Below are positions 25,875 through 35,040 of a DNA stretch of 64,000 nt, in pieces. The notes below the pieces were generated by a model. The model made no database searches. It was not told the DNA's origin and saw only the letters and a program-made list of their open reading frames with translations. A program made the position numbers and the translations under genes. Source of the stretch: Rhizobacter sp. Root1238 (GTDB lineage: Bacteria; Pseudomonadota; Gammaproteobacteria; Burkholderiales; Burkholderiaceae_C); contig NZ_LMDM01000023.1 in NCBI RefSeq assembly GCF_001425825.1, positions 304,213 to 368,212 of the forward strand, read 5' to 3'. Position 1 is the first letter of the stretch. The number at the start of each line of letters is the position of its first letter.

Positions 25875-26243
25875 TCAGCCGAGAAAGCGCCTGATGAAGT
25901 CGATTCTCGGATTGTCGGAGTCGATCTCGGTGATTTCGTCAGCCTGCTTGCCGTCACCAGCACCGATGACAAAGTTACAGCTGAACAGAGGCCGTGAACG
26001 GGCGCAGAACATGGCAACCGCTGCTACATCTTCGAACCACCCCGGAAGCTCAGAGCCTGGGTCTGGAAGCACCATGTTCAGTCCAACATCAGCGGTATCG
26101 CCAGTGCCTTGGTTAACGGGCCAAACCTCCGGACAAGTCCACTTGCGGCTAGCAATGAAACTCTGCATGGCCACTATCAAGCGGTCGACATCGAGGGGTG
26201 CTGCTGTCGGTAGTGCGTAGGCGTAAAGGGTGTGTTTGGCCAT
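25875..26243 (-). CDS. Hypothetical small protein
   Basis: 122 residues from ATG 26243 (MAKHTLYAYALPTAAPLDVD). It appears globular and soluble, with the sequence LIVAMQSFIASRKWTCPEVW, then GLNMVLPDPGSELPGWFEDV and FIRRFLG at the end. Real protein composition and a sensible start suggest a gene, but I recognise no family. It is convergent with the DUF4375 gene, 48 bases apart. Confidence 0.55.
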   Translation of the reverse strand: MAKHTLYAYALPTAAPLDVDRLIVAMQSFIASRKWTCPEVWPVNQGTGDTADVGLNMVLPDPGSELPGWFEDVAAVAMFCARSRPLFSCNFVIGAGDGKQADEITEIDSDNPRIDFIRRFLG

Positions 26244-26884
26244 ATCCCGTGATGCTAGACGCTTCTGTCGAACGTCGGATTTCGGGCGTCGAGTTCGAAG
26301 GATTGAAGGATGGCAACGGGTCGATAGCTCCGCTTCGCAGCTCGTGAGAGCGGGCGTTCAACGGAGTTTGGACGGGGAAGATCGCGGGCGTCAGCCGCGC
26401 GATGGCGCCGCGGCAGTTTGCCGTGCTGTCGCCGGCGCAGCGCACCGGCCGCTTTGCCGCATCAAGCGGACACTCGTCGATTGCGATCGACCGGCAGCAA
26501 ACGCTGCACAGCTGTTGTCGACTTCCTTCTGGTGTCTGGGCAGCAGGGCTCGGTCGGACGATGGTCTCCGCTGCCCGTCGTCTCAAGGGCTCATTGCCGG
26601 CGAGGCTGTTGGGAAGATGGGTGGGATGAATCCACTCGATCAAGCTCCAGCCGGCACAGGGCCTCCCAAGGGGGAATAGGGCGCCGAAATGCTGAGCTAT
26701 ACCGTGGAGCGGGCTCGATTCCCTTCACCCTCAGGCACGCGCAAGCCCGGACCTCCGGGGAAGAATTTCGCCACGACACGTTGTGAAAAGCAAGTTGCCA
26801 AGCCTCACCGATGGCTGGCAATCCGCAAGTGGCGTGTCTCGATAATTCGAGCCTCCCCAGCCATTGGCAAGTGCCGTGCACCTC
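26244..26884. other. Gene-free stretch with a tRNA-Gly-like fragment
   Basis: 641 bases without a frame I trust on either strand. At 26711-26730 GGGCTCGATTCCCTTCACCC matches the T arm and 3' acceptor strand of a typical betaproteobacterial tRNA-Gly except for one base, but no 5' half of a tRNA precedes it. This could be a remnant right border of an old island. Confidence 0.45.
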
Positions 26885-28456
26885 ATGAGAAATACAAGGA
26901 ATGTCCGGAGGCTGATGGCCTTGGTGGCGCTGTGTGCCAACAGCGTGTTCGTCGCGGGCTGCGGTGGCGGCACGGATGACGCTCCGCAACAGAGCGGCCC
27001 TGCTCCCTCACCGGCAGCGACGCCAGCACCTGCACCTGCACCTGCACCTGCACCTGCACCTGCACCTGCACCTGCACCCGCACCCGCACCCGCACCCGCA
27101 CCCGCACCTGCGCCCGCGCCCGCGCCCGCGCCCACGGCGTCCGCGCAATTCACCGCGACCACTGCCGAGATACCGAACCCCGAGCGCGGCTTCTACCGCT
27201 GGGCCTGGTCGGACCTGAGCCAGTTCAGCAAGGCCGACGGTGCCGACGCGTACGCGAACGGTTTCCGCGTGCTGTACGCGATGGTCCGGCTCGACGCCTA
27301 CAAGGACGCGGCGCTGCCCGCCAGCCTGCTGGACGGGCTGCGCGCCGGCTTCGCCAACGCCAGGCAATCGGGCGTGAAGCTCATCCCGCGCTTCGTCTAC
27401 AACTACCCCGACGGCGAGACCGAGTACCGCAATGCCACCGATGCATCGCTCAGCCGCGTGCTCGCCCACATCGCCCAGCTCAAGCCGGTGCTGCAGGAGA
27501 ACGCCGATGTCATCGCCTACCTGCAGGCGGGCTTCATCGGGGCCTGGGGCGAGTGGCACACCTCGTCGAACGGGCTGACCAGCGCGAGCAGCCGCACGAG
27601 CATCCGCGATGCCTTGCTCGATGCATTGCCTCGGGAGCAGTTCGTCCAGTTCCGCTACCCGCCGTACGTGATGGAGTGGTTCGCGGCGCCGCCGACGGAA
27701 TCGACCGCCTTCGACGGATCGGCCGGATCGCGCTCGGGCGTGCACAACGACTGCTTCCTGGCCAGCGCAACCGACGTCGGCACCTACAGCGACAACGTCA
27801 CGACGAGGCAGCAGCAGCGCAACTACACGATGGCCCTCGCCAGGGTGACGCCGTTCGGCGGCGAGACCTGCAACCCGGCCGACGACGCCGGTGCGCAGCC
27901 GCGGACCAGCTGCGCAGACATCCTCGCCGAAGGCAGGCAGTTCTCACTGACCTACCTGAACAACGACTACTACACCGAAGCCTTCCATTCCCGCTGGAAG
28001 CAGGACGGCTGCTACGACGAGGTCAAGCGCCTGATGGGCTATCGGCTCGAGTTCGTCTCGGCCGAACACGCAGCCAGCGCGACGGCGGGCGCCGCGTGGT
28101 CGGTGAGATTCACCGTGCGCAACGTCGGCTGGGCCAGGCCGTTCAAGGCCCGCCCGGTCAGCCTGCTGCTGAAGCATCGAAGCACCGGCAACGTCGTGAA
28201 GCTGGCGACATCCGTCGATCCCCGTACCTGGACCGCGGGCAACACCTTCACCCACGAGGTGTCGCTGACCGTCCCGGCGGGCACGCCGACCGGCGAGCAC
28301 GACGTCTACATCGCGCTGCCCGATGGCGCGGGGCAGCTCGGCAGCGACGCACGTTATGCAGTGCGGCCGGCCAATGCAGACAACGCAGCCAGCCGGCAGG
28401 CCTGGGACGCGTCATTGGGGGCTTTCCGCCTGGGCACCGCGCTGGCGGTGAAGTAA
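26885..28456 (+). CDS. DUF4874/DUF4832 lipoprotein
   Basis: 523 residues from ATG 26885. Lipoprotein signal MRNTRNVRRLMALVALCANS ends at Cys26 (VAGCGGG); an (Ala-Pro)n linker of about 40 residues follows. The globular part begins with EIPNPERGFYRW, the hallmark of DUF4874, and has GVKLIPRFVYNY, IAYLQAGFIGAWGEWHTSS, VQFRYPPYV and later LTYLNNDYYTEAF, matching DUF4874 followed by DUF4832, a TIM-barrel-like pair resembling glycoside hydrolases. A final beta-sandwich segment (VRFTVRNVGWARPFK) closes it. Probably outer-membrane or periplasmic. The layout parallels the GH74 lipoprotein at 12.7 kb. Confidence 0.82.
   Translation: MRNTRNVRRLMALVALCANSVFVAGCGGGTDDAPQQSGPAPSPAATPAPAPAPAPAPAPAPAPAPAPAPAPAPAPAPAPAPAPTASAQFTATTAEIPNPERGFYRWAWSDLSQFSKADGADAYANGFRVLYAMVRLDAYKDAALPASLLDGLRAGFANARQSGVKLIPRFVYNYPDGETEYRNATDASLSRVLAHIAQLKPVLQENADVIAYLQAGFIGAWGEWHTSSNGLTSASSRTSIRDALLDALPREQFVQFRYPPYVMEWFAAPPTESTAFDGSAGSRSGVHNDCFLASATDVGTYSDNVTTRQQQRNYTMALARVTPFGGETCNPADDAGAQPRTSCADILAEGRQFSLTYLNNDYYTEAFHSRWKQDGCYDEVKRLMGYRLEFVSAEHAASATAGAAWSVRFTVRNVGWARPFKARPVSLLLKHRSTGNVVKLATSVDPRTWTAGNTFTHEVSLTVPAGTPTGEHDVYIALPDGAGQLGSDARYAVRPANADNAASRQAWDASLGAFRLGTALAVK
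27023..27134 (+). repeat. Tandem repeat coding a second Ala-Pro linker
   Basis: GCACCT units followed by GCACCC and GCGCCC units encode about 20 Ala-Pro pairs in the DUF4832 lipoprotein. The order of the three unit types suggests successive local expansions. Confidence 0.85.
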
Positions 28457-28487
28457 GGTGCGGCGCCCTTGAGGGCGGCTGGCGCGC

Positions 28488-30500
28488 TCAACGCCCCACC
28501 AGGTTCGCCACCACCAGCACCAGCTCGGTCACGTCGAACGGCTTGGCCAGGTGGGCCTGGTAACCGGCGAGGAGCGATTTCTTGCGGTCTTCGGCGCGCG
28601 CGAACGCCGTCAGCGCGAGTGCCGGAATGCGGTCGTTGCGCGTTTCGCCGGCACGCAGCGAGCGCATGAACTGGTAGCCATCCATCGTCGGCATGCCGAT
28701 GTCGCTGACGATGACGGCCGGGCGGCTCTGCTGAAGCGCCGCCAGCGCGTCGTGCGCCGACGCGAAGACCGTCACCTGCGCGCCCTGGTCCTCGAACACG
28801 CGCCGCAGCAGCTCGCGTGCATCGGCCTCGTCGTCGAGGATGAACGCATGCACGCCGCCGAGCCGGGGCAGCGCCTGCGAATCCGCCGGCGCCGGCTGCA
28901 TGGCCGGTGGCTCGCACTGCGCCGCTTCGGCTTCCAGCTGCACATGGGCCATCGGCAGGTCGACCACGAAAGTCGCCCCCAGCCCTTCGCCGGCGCTGGC
29001 CGCCTTGATCGTGCCGCCGTGCAGTTCCACCAGCTGCCTGCAGATCGCGAGCCCGAGGCCCAGGCCACCGAAGGCCCGCGTGGTCGAGCTGTCGTTCTGC
29101 GAGAAGCGGTCGAACACATGCGGCAGGAAGCTCGCCGGAATGCCGATGCCGGTGTCGCTGACGGTCAGCTCCGCCCGCGGCCCGACCCGCTTGAGGTCGA
29201 CCTGCACCTGGCCGCCGTCCGGCGTGAACTTGATGGCGTTGGTGAGCAGGTTCCACACCACCTGCTGCAGGCGCCCGCTGTCGCCGAGCACGGTCGACGC
29301 GGCCGGGTCGAGCCGCGCAGCGAGGCGCAGGTTCTTGGCCTCCGCCGCTGGCCGGGCCGAATCGACGGCCGCCTGCACCACGTCCAGCAGCGGGGTCGGT
29401 TGCGCATCGATCCGCACCTTGCCCGCCATGATCCGGCTCAGGTCGAGCAGGTCGTCGATCAGCTTGACCTGCGCGCGCGCGTTGCGCTCGATCACGTCGA
29501 CGGCCCGTTCCAGGTCGACCGGCCTGCCACTGCCGCCGGCCCGCCGCAGCACCTGCGTCCAGCCGAGGATGGCGCTCAGCGGCGTGCGCAGTTCGTGCGA
29601 CAGCGTCGCGAGGAACTCGTCCTTCATGCGGGTCGCGCGCTGCGCTTCCATGCGGGCGCCGCGTTCGGCCTGCAGCAGTTCGTCGCGTTGCCGGCCGGCC
29701 GCTTCGGCCGCCTCGGCCTGCCGGCGCTCGGTTAGGTCGCGCGTCAGCTTCGCGAAGCCGAGCAACCGGCCGTCGTCGTCGCGCAGCGCGGTGATCGTGA
29801 CGTTGGCCCAGAACATCGAGCCGTCCCGGCGCACTCGCCATCCCTCGTCGACGAAGCTCCCCTTCTCGCTGGCCACCAGCAGTTCGTGGTCGGGCCAGCC
29901 GCTCGCGCGCGCCTCGTCGGGGTAGAAGACCGAGAAGTGCTTGCCGATGATCTGCGCGGCGGTGTAGCCCTTGATGCGTTCGGCACCGACGTTCCACGTG
30001 GCGACCATGCCGTTGGCATCGAGCATGAAGATGGCGTAGTCGGCCACACCCTCGACCAGCAGGCGAAACCGCTCCTCGCTGCGGCGCAGGGCTTCCTCGT
30101 GGCCACGGCGCTGCGTGAGGTCGCGCGTGACCTTGGCGAAGCCGACCAGCCGGCCGTCGGGCGTGCGCATCGCGGTGATGACGACGTTGGCCCAGAACAG
30201 CGAGCCGTCCTTGCGGACACGCCAGCCTTCGTCCTCGAACGAGCCGTCGGCGGCGGCCACCTCGAGTTCGTGGGCGGGCAGGCCGCGCGCGAGGGCGTCT
30301 GCCGGATAGAAGCGCGAGAAGTGCTCGCCGATGATCTCGTGCGCGCGGTAACCCTTGAAGCGCTCCGCGCCGGCGTTCCAGGTGATCACCCGGCCCTCGG
30401 GGCTCAGCATGAAGATGGCGTAATCCCGGACGCTCTCGACGAGCAACCGGAAACGTTCTTCGCTGTGATGTTCGGGGTCCGCAGGCGGGTCGGCGGTCAT
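28488..30500 (-). CDS. Hybrid sensor histidine kinase, PAS-PAS-HisKA-HATPase-REC
   Basis: 670 residues, no membrane helix, hence cytoplasmic. Two PAS domains (about 15-130 and 140-255) share nearly identical segments (FKGYRAHEIIGEHFSRFYP and IKGYTAAQIIGKHFSVFYP), so they arose by duplication. A coiled linker leads to the HisKA domain with His302 in LSHELRTPLSAILGW, the ATPase domain (NLLTNAIKFTPDGG, SDTGIGIP, GGLGLGLAICRQLVELHGG), and a C-terminal receiver with Asp600 in VSDIGMPTMDG. It should autophosphorylate and relay to its own receiver. No output regulator is adjacent, so the partner is unknown. The PAS ligand is not evident. Confidence 0.92.
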   Translation of the reverse strand: MTADPPADPEHHSEERFRLLVESVRDYAIFMLSPEGRVITWNAGAERFKGYRAHEIIGEHFSRFYPADALARGLPAHELEVAAADGSFEDEGWRVRKDGSLFWANVVITAMRTPDGRLVGFAKVTRDLTQRRGHEEALRRSEERFRLLVEGVADYAIFMLDANGMVATWNVGAERIKGYTAAQIIGKHFSVFYPDEARASGWPDHELLVASEKGSFVDEGWRVRRDGSMFWANVTITALRDDDGRLLGFAKLTRDLTERRQAEAAEAAGRQRDELLQAERGARMEAQRATRMKDEFLATLSHELRTPLSAILGWTQVLRRAGGSGRPVDLERAVDVIERNARAQVKLIDDLLDLSRIMAGKVRIDAQPTPLLDVVQAAVDSARPAAEAKNLRLAARLDPAASTVLGDSGRLQQVVWNLLTNAIKFTPDGGQVQVDLKRVGPRAELTVSDTGIGIPASFLPHVFDRFSQNDSSTTRAFGGLGLGLAICRQLVELHGGTIKAASAGEGLGATFVVDLPMAHVQLEAEAAQCEPPAMQPAPADSQALPRLGGVHAFILDDEADARELLRRVFEDQGAQVTVFASAHDALAALQQSRPAVIVSDIGMPTMDGYQFMRSLRAGETRNDRIPALALTAFARAEDRKKSLLAGYQAHLAKPFDVTELVLVVANLVGR

Positions 30501-30640
30501 CCCTCAACCCTAGCACAGCGATCGAGCGCCGCGCCCTTCGGGCAGTTGCCGAGGCGGTCGACCTTGGTCTTCACCCGTCTGCCAGCCGCCGGACGATCCG
30601 TCCGTTCTCGTCGCAGCATGTAACGATCAGCGGCCTGGCG

Positions 30641-32890
30641 TCAATGCCTTTCCGACAGCTGGCGGATCGTCACCCGGCAGCGGATCCCGAGCGCGCCGGC
30701 CTCCTTCCATTCGACCTCGCCGCCCAGTTGCTTCACCCGCTTGCGCACGCCGCCCAGCCCGAGGCCGTGGGCCCAGGCCTGCGGGTTGCGGCCGATGCCG
30801 TTGTCGGTGATGGTCAGCTCCAGCCGGTCTTGCAGCAGGTGAAACTCGATGTCGACGCGGCGTGCCTTCGCATGCGCGATCGCGTTGCTCACCAGCTCGC
30901 GCATCACGCGCGTCAGCGCCGACCACTGCACCACCGTCAGCGAGATGTCGCGGTCGAAGCTCAGGTTCCAGCCGAGCTCGATGTGGGCCGCGGTCAGGCG
31001 CTGCGTCAGGTCGGCCTTCCATTCGGCCGCCGCATGCGACAGCGGATGGTTCGGCGCGGCGAGCCCGCGCGTCAGCGTCTTCAGGTCCTGCAGCGTGTGC
31101 CGCACGTACTCTTCCATCTCCGGCGACTGCGCCTTGTACATCAGAGTCAGCAGCCGGGCGCCGATGTCGTCGTGCAGGTCTTGTGCGAGGCGCAGCCGCT
31201 CCTCGCTGCGGCCCTGTTCGACGGCCTTGTCGAACGCGATCGCCCGGCGCAACTGCTCGAGGATGCGCTCGGCCAGCCGCGCGTCTTCCGACGTGAAGAG
31301 CCGCCGCCCGCGGTGCGCGAAACGTAGCACCACCGAGCACGGCAGGCCGTCGCCGACGCCGGGCAGCTGCGGCACCGGCACCACCAGCGTCGAGCCGTCG
31401 CCGGCGACGCGCGCGCTGCGCGTCGCTTTCTCGACCACCACCGCCTCCATCGGCTCGAACAGCTCGCGCAGCAGCTGCATCAGCATGTCGGAGGCGCGCT
31501 CGGGATGCGTCTCGACCTCGCGCGCCATGCGGTAGAGCTTCTCGAACATGCGCTCGGTCGTCAGCACGTTGCTGCCGAGCAGCTGGTTCAGGATCCACTG
31601 CCGCGCGCCGGAGTAGATGCCCAGCGACAGGAACAGTGCCAGCGTCACCGAAGCGAACTGGCCGAGCGAGAACACCGCGACGAACAGCAGGTCGAGCGAG
31701 GTCGCGATGGTGCTCACCGCCGCCAGCAGCGAGAACTCGCGCATCACCTGCTGCGATTTCGACAGGAAGGGCACCAACAGCAGCAGCGACGCGAAGAACA
31801 CGTACCAGACCGCCGGGCCGATGCTGGCCACCTGCTGGTGCACCGCCGGCATCCGGTGGCCGGCGGCGATCGCGATCGTCAGCAGCAGCCAGGTGCTGAT
31901 CGCCATCACGCCGAAGCGGCGCATCACGACCGCGAACGGATGCGGCTCGCGCCGGTACGACCAGCTCAGCAGCCCGAGCGCTGCGAGCCCCAGCAGCAGG
32001 ACGCCGCCCTGTGCCCACCACCATGCGCCGCGCAGCGACCCACCGGCGCACAGCACTGCGAGCAGCAGCGCGATGCCCCAGCCGGCCCACGCGATGCGCC
32101 GCCCGCCGGCCGGTGGCTGTTGCGCGGGGCAGGCGGCGTGCACCAGCGCGGCGGCGGTGAGCAGGTCGAAGGCCAGGCGCAGCGGCATGTCCCAGCGCAG
32201 GAGGCCGAGCGGCAGCCCGAGCTGCAGCGTCGACTCGACGGCCATGAACGCGAGGCTGCCCGCCTGGCACAGCGAGGCCACGGCATACAGCAGGTTGCGC
32301 ATCGACGGCTTGGCCAGCAGCACCACCATCGCCACCAGGTACAGCGTCAGGCTCAGTGCCGACAGCACCCAGAACATCGTGCCGAGCCGCGTCAGCCCGC
32401 GCGGCTGCAGCGCCAGCTCGACCTGCCGGCCGCCGATGAAGAACACCCGCACCGTGCTGCCGCCCATCACCGCGGCGACCTGCTGGTGCTGGTCGACCTG
32501 CCGCTCGCGCTGCGCGTCGCTGGTGATCCAGCGCGGCGAGCGCTGCAGCGCCAGGCCATCGACGATCGCGACCTGCCCGTTGTCGTTCAGCAGGCCGACC
32601 AGCGCGCGGCCTTCGAGCGGCTTCAGTGCCGCGTCGTCGGTGCGCACCAGTTCGATCTCCCCCTGCGCGCCGACGCGCCAGTCGGCCGGCAGGTGCGGTT
32701 GCGCGGCCAGCCAGCGGGCGGTCATCACGAGCGCGACGCAGCCGAGCAGCGCAGCCACCACCAGCAGCCGCAGCCGCCAGCCCATCCAGCGAGACAGGCG
32801 CTGGTCGTCGCCCAGCGCGTGGTCGATCAGCCCGGAATCGAGTGCGGAGTCGGTGTGCAGGCTCGCCGGCCGCGTCGCGGGGTTGTCCAT
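30641..32890 (-). CDS. Membrane sensor histidine kinase, HisKA_3 (NarX/UhpB-type)
   Basis: 749 residues. One N-terminal helix (about 40-60), an extracytoplasmic segment of about 110 residues (AVMGGSTVRVFFIGGRQVEL), then about seven further helices (about 170-400), a 7TM-like sensor arrangement. The cytoplasmic part has the HisKA_3 dimerisation motif with His573 in LAQDLHDDIGARLL and an ATPase domain (RELVSNAIAHAKARRVDIEF, ITDNGIG, HGLGLGGVRKRVKQLGG). The NarL-type regulator ends 31 bases upstream on the same strand, so they form a two-component pair. The signal is unknown. Confidence 0.9.
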   Translation of the reverse strand: MDNPATRPASLHTDSALDSGLIDHALGDDQRLSRWMGWRLRLLVVAALLGCVALVMTARWLAAQPHLPADWRVGAQGEIELVRTDDAALKPLEGRALVGLLNDNGQVAIVDGLALQRSPRWITSDAQRERQVDQHQQVAAVMGGSTVRVFFIGGRQVELALQPRGLTRLGTMFWVLSALSLTLYLVAMVVLLAKPSMRNLLYAVASLCQAGSLAFMAVESTLQLGLPLGLLRWDMPLRLAFDLLTAAALVHAACPAQQPPAGGRRIAWAGWGIALLLAVLCAGGSLRGAWWWAQGGVLLLGLAALGLLSWSYRREPHPFAVVMRRFGVMAISTWLLLTIAIAAGHRMPAVHQQVASIGPAVWYVFFASLLLLVPFLSKSQQVMREFSLLAAVSTIATSLDLLFVAVFSLGQFASVTLALFLSLGIYSGARQWILNQLLGSNVLTTERMFEKLYRMAREVETHPERASDMLMQLLRELFEPMEAVVVEKATRSARVAGDGSTLVVPVPQLPGVGDGLPCSVVLRFAHRGRRLFTSEDARLAERILEQLRRAIAFDKAVEQGRSEERLRLAQDLHDDIGARLLTLMYKAQSPEMEEYVRHTLQDLKTLTRGLAAPNHPLSHAAAEWKADLTQRLTAAHIELGWNLSFDRDISLTVVQWSALTRVMRELVSNAIAHAKARRVDIEFHLLQDRLELTITDNGIGRNPQAWAHGLGLGGVRKRVKQLGGEVEWKEAGALGIRCRVTIRQLSERH

Positions 32891-32921
32891 GCGCGGTGGT
32901 CAGCCCCGGCGGGCCGGAGTT

Positions 32922-33656
32922 CTAGACCAGGCCTTGCTTGCTGGCCAGCACGGCAGCTTCGGCACGGCTGGACACGTTGAGCTTCTTGTAGATCGACTTG
33001 ATGTGGTCGTTGACGGTGAACCACTTGATGCCCATCAGGTTCGCGATCTCCTTGATCGTGAAGCCCTTGCTGAGGTAGGTCAGCACCTCGCTCTCGCGCG
33101 GTGTCAGGCGCTCGTGGTCGAGCGGCGCGCCGCGGCCGAGCGGCATCGGCCGGCTGCTCTGGAAGCCCGACGGTGCCGGCTCGGACAGCCCGCCCATGCC
33201 GCCCGGGCCCTGCCGGAAGTGGCCGAGCAGGCGCCGCGCGATGGCCGGCGACAGCGGCGGCTGGCCGCGCACGATCTTCTGCAGTTCTTCGACCAGCACC
33301 TCGAAGCGGTCTTCCTTCAGCAGGTAGCCGTCGGCACCGCACTGCAGCGCGGGGAACAGGTGGTCGTCGTCGGAGTAGAGCGTGGTGACGATCTTGGTGG
33401 CCGGGTAGCGGGCCAGCTCGGCCAGCAGTTCCATGCCGTTGCCGTCGGGCAGTTCGAGGTCGACCAGGATCAGCTTGAACGGGTCGGTCGCTGCGTCGAC
33501 CTTCTGGTGGTCGGGCAAGCCGATGTGGCGGCGGGCGCTCTCGAGGTCGCCGGCTTCGGTGATCGCGATCGTGTCGCTGAAGCTTTCGCGCACCACACGG
33601 CACAGGAAGCTGCGGGCGACCGGGTTGTCTTCAACGATCAGGACCTTGATTGCCAT
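32922..33656 (-). CDS. NarL/FixJ-family response regulator
   Basis: 244 residues from ATG 33656 ([20 protein letters not shown]). The receiver has acidic pocket residues in VEDN, phospho-acceptor Asp66 in [12 protein letters not shown], and a conserved Lys in [12 protein letters not shown]. After a Gly/Pro-rich linker the LuxR helix-turn-helix follows: [20 protein letters not shown], then [17 protein letters not shown]. It precedes the 7TM-type kinase in one transcription unit and is its likely partner. The phospho-receiver carries a 10-residue insertion ([12 protein letters not shown]) before strand 3. Confidence 0.93.
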   Translation of the reverse strand: MAIKVLIVEDNPVARSFLCRVVRESFSDTIAITEAGDLESARRHIGLPDHQKVDAATDPFKLILVDLELPDGNGMELLAELARYPATKIVTTLYSDDDHLFPALQCGADGYLLKEDRFEVLVEELQKIVRGQPPLSPAIARRLLGHFRQGPGGMGGLSEPAPSGFQSSRPMPLGRGAPLDHERLTPRESEVLTYLSKGFTIKEIANLMGIKWFTVNDHIKSIYKKLNVSSRAEAAVLASKQGLV

Positions 33657-33957
33657 GCCATGTGCCGGAGAGCGTGCGCGACCTGCGATCGTAGCGCACT
33701 CGCCCTGCAACAAGCTGTGTCCAGCGGTGTATCACACGGTCCTGGGGCCCCTCGGTTGGGGGGCGGTGGCAGGCGCGGCGGGCCGAGCGCCGGGCCGCCC
33801 CAAGCCTGTCCTGAGCCTGTCGAAGGGCCGGCCCGCGCAAGCCGCGAGACGCGGCTTGCACTCTGGCCGTCCAAGCCCGCGCAGGCGGGCTTGGAGCCGC
33901 GGCCATCGTTCCCCTCGGGGGATCGGTCGACGTACCCGTCGACCGAGGGGTCGTCAT
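33657..33957. other. Intergenic region with three consecutive strong hairpins
   Basis: No gene. Perfect hairpins at 33837-33859 (GCAAGCCGCG arm), 33871-33894 (CCAAGCCCGC arm, GCAG loop) and 33923-33946 (TCGGTCGACG arm, TACC loop) lie downstream of the quinone oxidoreductase and upstream of the response regulator, both on the minus strand. They may terminate or stabilise transcripts. Confidence 0.6.
33804..33827 (+). repeat. Dispersed GCCTGTCCTGAGC-type repeat
   Basis: GCCTGTCCTGAGCCTGTCGA followed by AGGG. This short sequence, with its partial direct repeat CCTGTC, is a well-known interspersed motif in intergenic DNA of many proteobacteria; one copy is seen in this window. Confidence 0.6.
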
Positions 33958-34932
33958 TCATGTCAGCAGCACGATCTTGCCCTGCACCTGCCGGCTGCCC
34001 ATGCGGGCGAAGGCATCCGACAGCCCGCTCATCGGCAGCCTGCAGTCGATGGCCGGCTTGATCTTGCCCTGCGCATACCAGCCGGCCAGCTCGGCCAGCG
34101 CGCGGGCGTTGTGCTTCGGCTCGCGGCGGGCGAACTCGCCCCAGAACACGCCGACGATGGAGGCGCCCTTCAGCAGCGCCAGGTTCAGCGGCAGCGCCGG
34201 GATGCTGCCCTGCGCGAAGCCGATCACCAGGTAGCGGCCGCGCCACGCGATCGAACGGAACACCGGCTCGGCGAGGTCGCCGCCGACCGGGTCGTAGACC
34301 ACGTCGGGCCCCAGGCCCTTCGTCAGCGCCTTCAGTTCCTCGCGCAGCTGGCCGCGGCTGTAGTTGATGGTCTCGTCGGCACCGAGCTGCTTGCAGAAGC
34401 TGCATTTCTCGTCGGTGGATGCGGCGGCGATCACCCGCGCGCCGGCCGCCTTCGCGATCTGGATCGCCGCGCTGCCGACGCCGCCGGCCGCGCCCAGCAC
34501 CAGCACCGTCTCGCCGGGTTGCAGCGCTGCGCGGTCCATCAGCGCGTGGTGGGTGGTGCCGTAGGTGCACAGGAACGCCGCCGCGTCGTCGAACGCGAAG
34601 CCCGGCGGCAGCGGCATCAGCAGCGCCGCGTTCACGCACGCATGCGTCGCGAAGCCGCCGGTGCCGGCGAACGCGGCGACCGCATCGCCGACCTTCAGGT
34701 GCCTGACGCCTTCGCCGACCGCATCGACCACGCCGGCGTATTCGGCGCCCGGCACGAAGGGCGGCGGCGGCTTGATCTGGTACTTGTTCTGGACGATCAG
34801 CAGGTCCGGGAAGTTCAGGCTCGCGGCGCGGATCGCGACGCGCACCTCGCCGGCGGCCGGCTGCGGTGTCGGCAGCTCGGTCCAGGTCAGCGCTTCGGGG
34901 CCGACGGGGTTCTCGCACAACCAGGCTTGCAT
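33958..34932 (-). CDS. NADPH:quinone oxidoreductase-like zinc-independent MDR protein
   Basis: 324 residues from ATG 34932, with AAGGAGA upstream. The medium-chain dehydrogenase fold is clear: [15 protein letters not shown] and [19 protein letters not shown] in the catalytic domain and the NADP-binding [19 protein letters not shown] (about 140-160). The zinc-ligand cysteines of alcohol dehydrogenases are absent, placing it with quinone oxidoreductases or crotonyl-CoA-like reductases, which reduce quinones or activated double bonds. It stands alone, divergent from surE. Confidence 0.9.
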   Translation of the reverse strand: MQAWLCENPVGPEALTWTELPTPQPAAGEVRVAIRAASLNFPDLLIVQNKYQIKPPPPFVPGAEYAGVVDAVGEGVRHLKVGDAVAAFAGTGGFATHACVNAALLMPLPPGFAFDDAAAFLCTYGTTHHALMDRAALQPGETVLVLGAAGGVGSAAIQIAKAAGARVIAAASTDEKCSFCKQLGADETINYSRGQLREELKALTKGLGPDVVYDPVGGDLAEPVFRSIAWRGRYLVIGFAQGSIPALPLNLALLKGASIVGVFWGEFARREPKHNARALAELAGWYAQGKIKPAIDCRLPMSGLSDAFARMGSRQVQGKIVLLT

Positions 34933-35040
34933 CGTGTCGTCTCCTTGGGTGACGCGGGGGGTGGGCGCCGGATGATAGGCAGGCCGGCCGCCTGCATGCG
35001 TCGCGCAGGTGACGCGTCCCTACATCCCTACAATCGCCCG

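Noticed and set aside
26149-26643. 164-residue minus-strand frame
   Set aside because: Ser/Arg/Pro-rich, overlaps the better 25875-26243 gene, and has no start signal.
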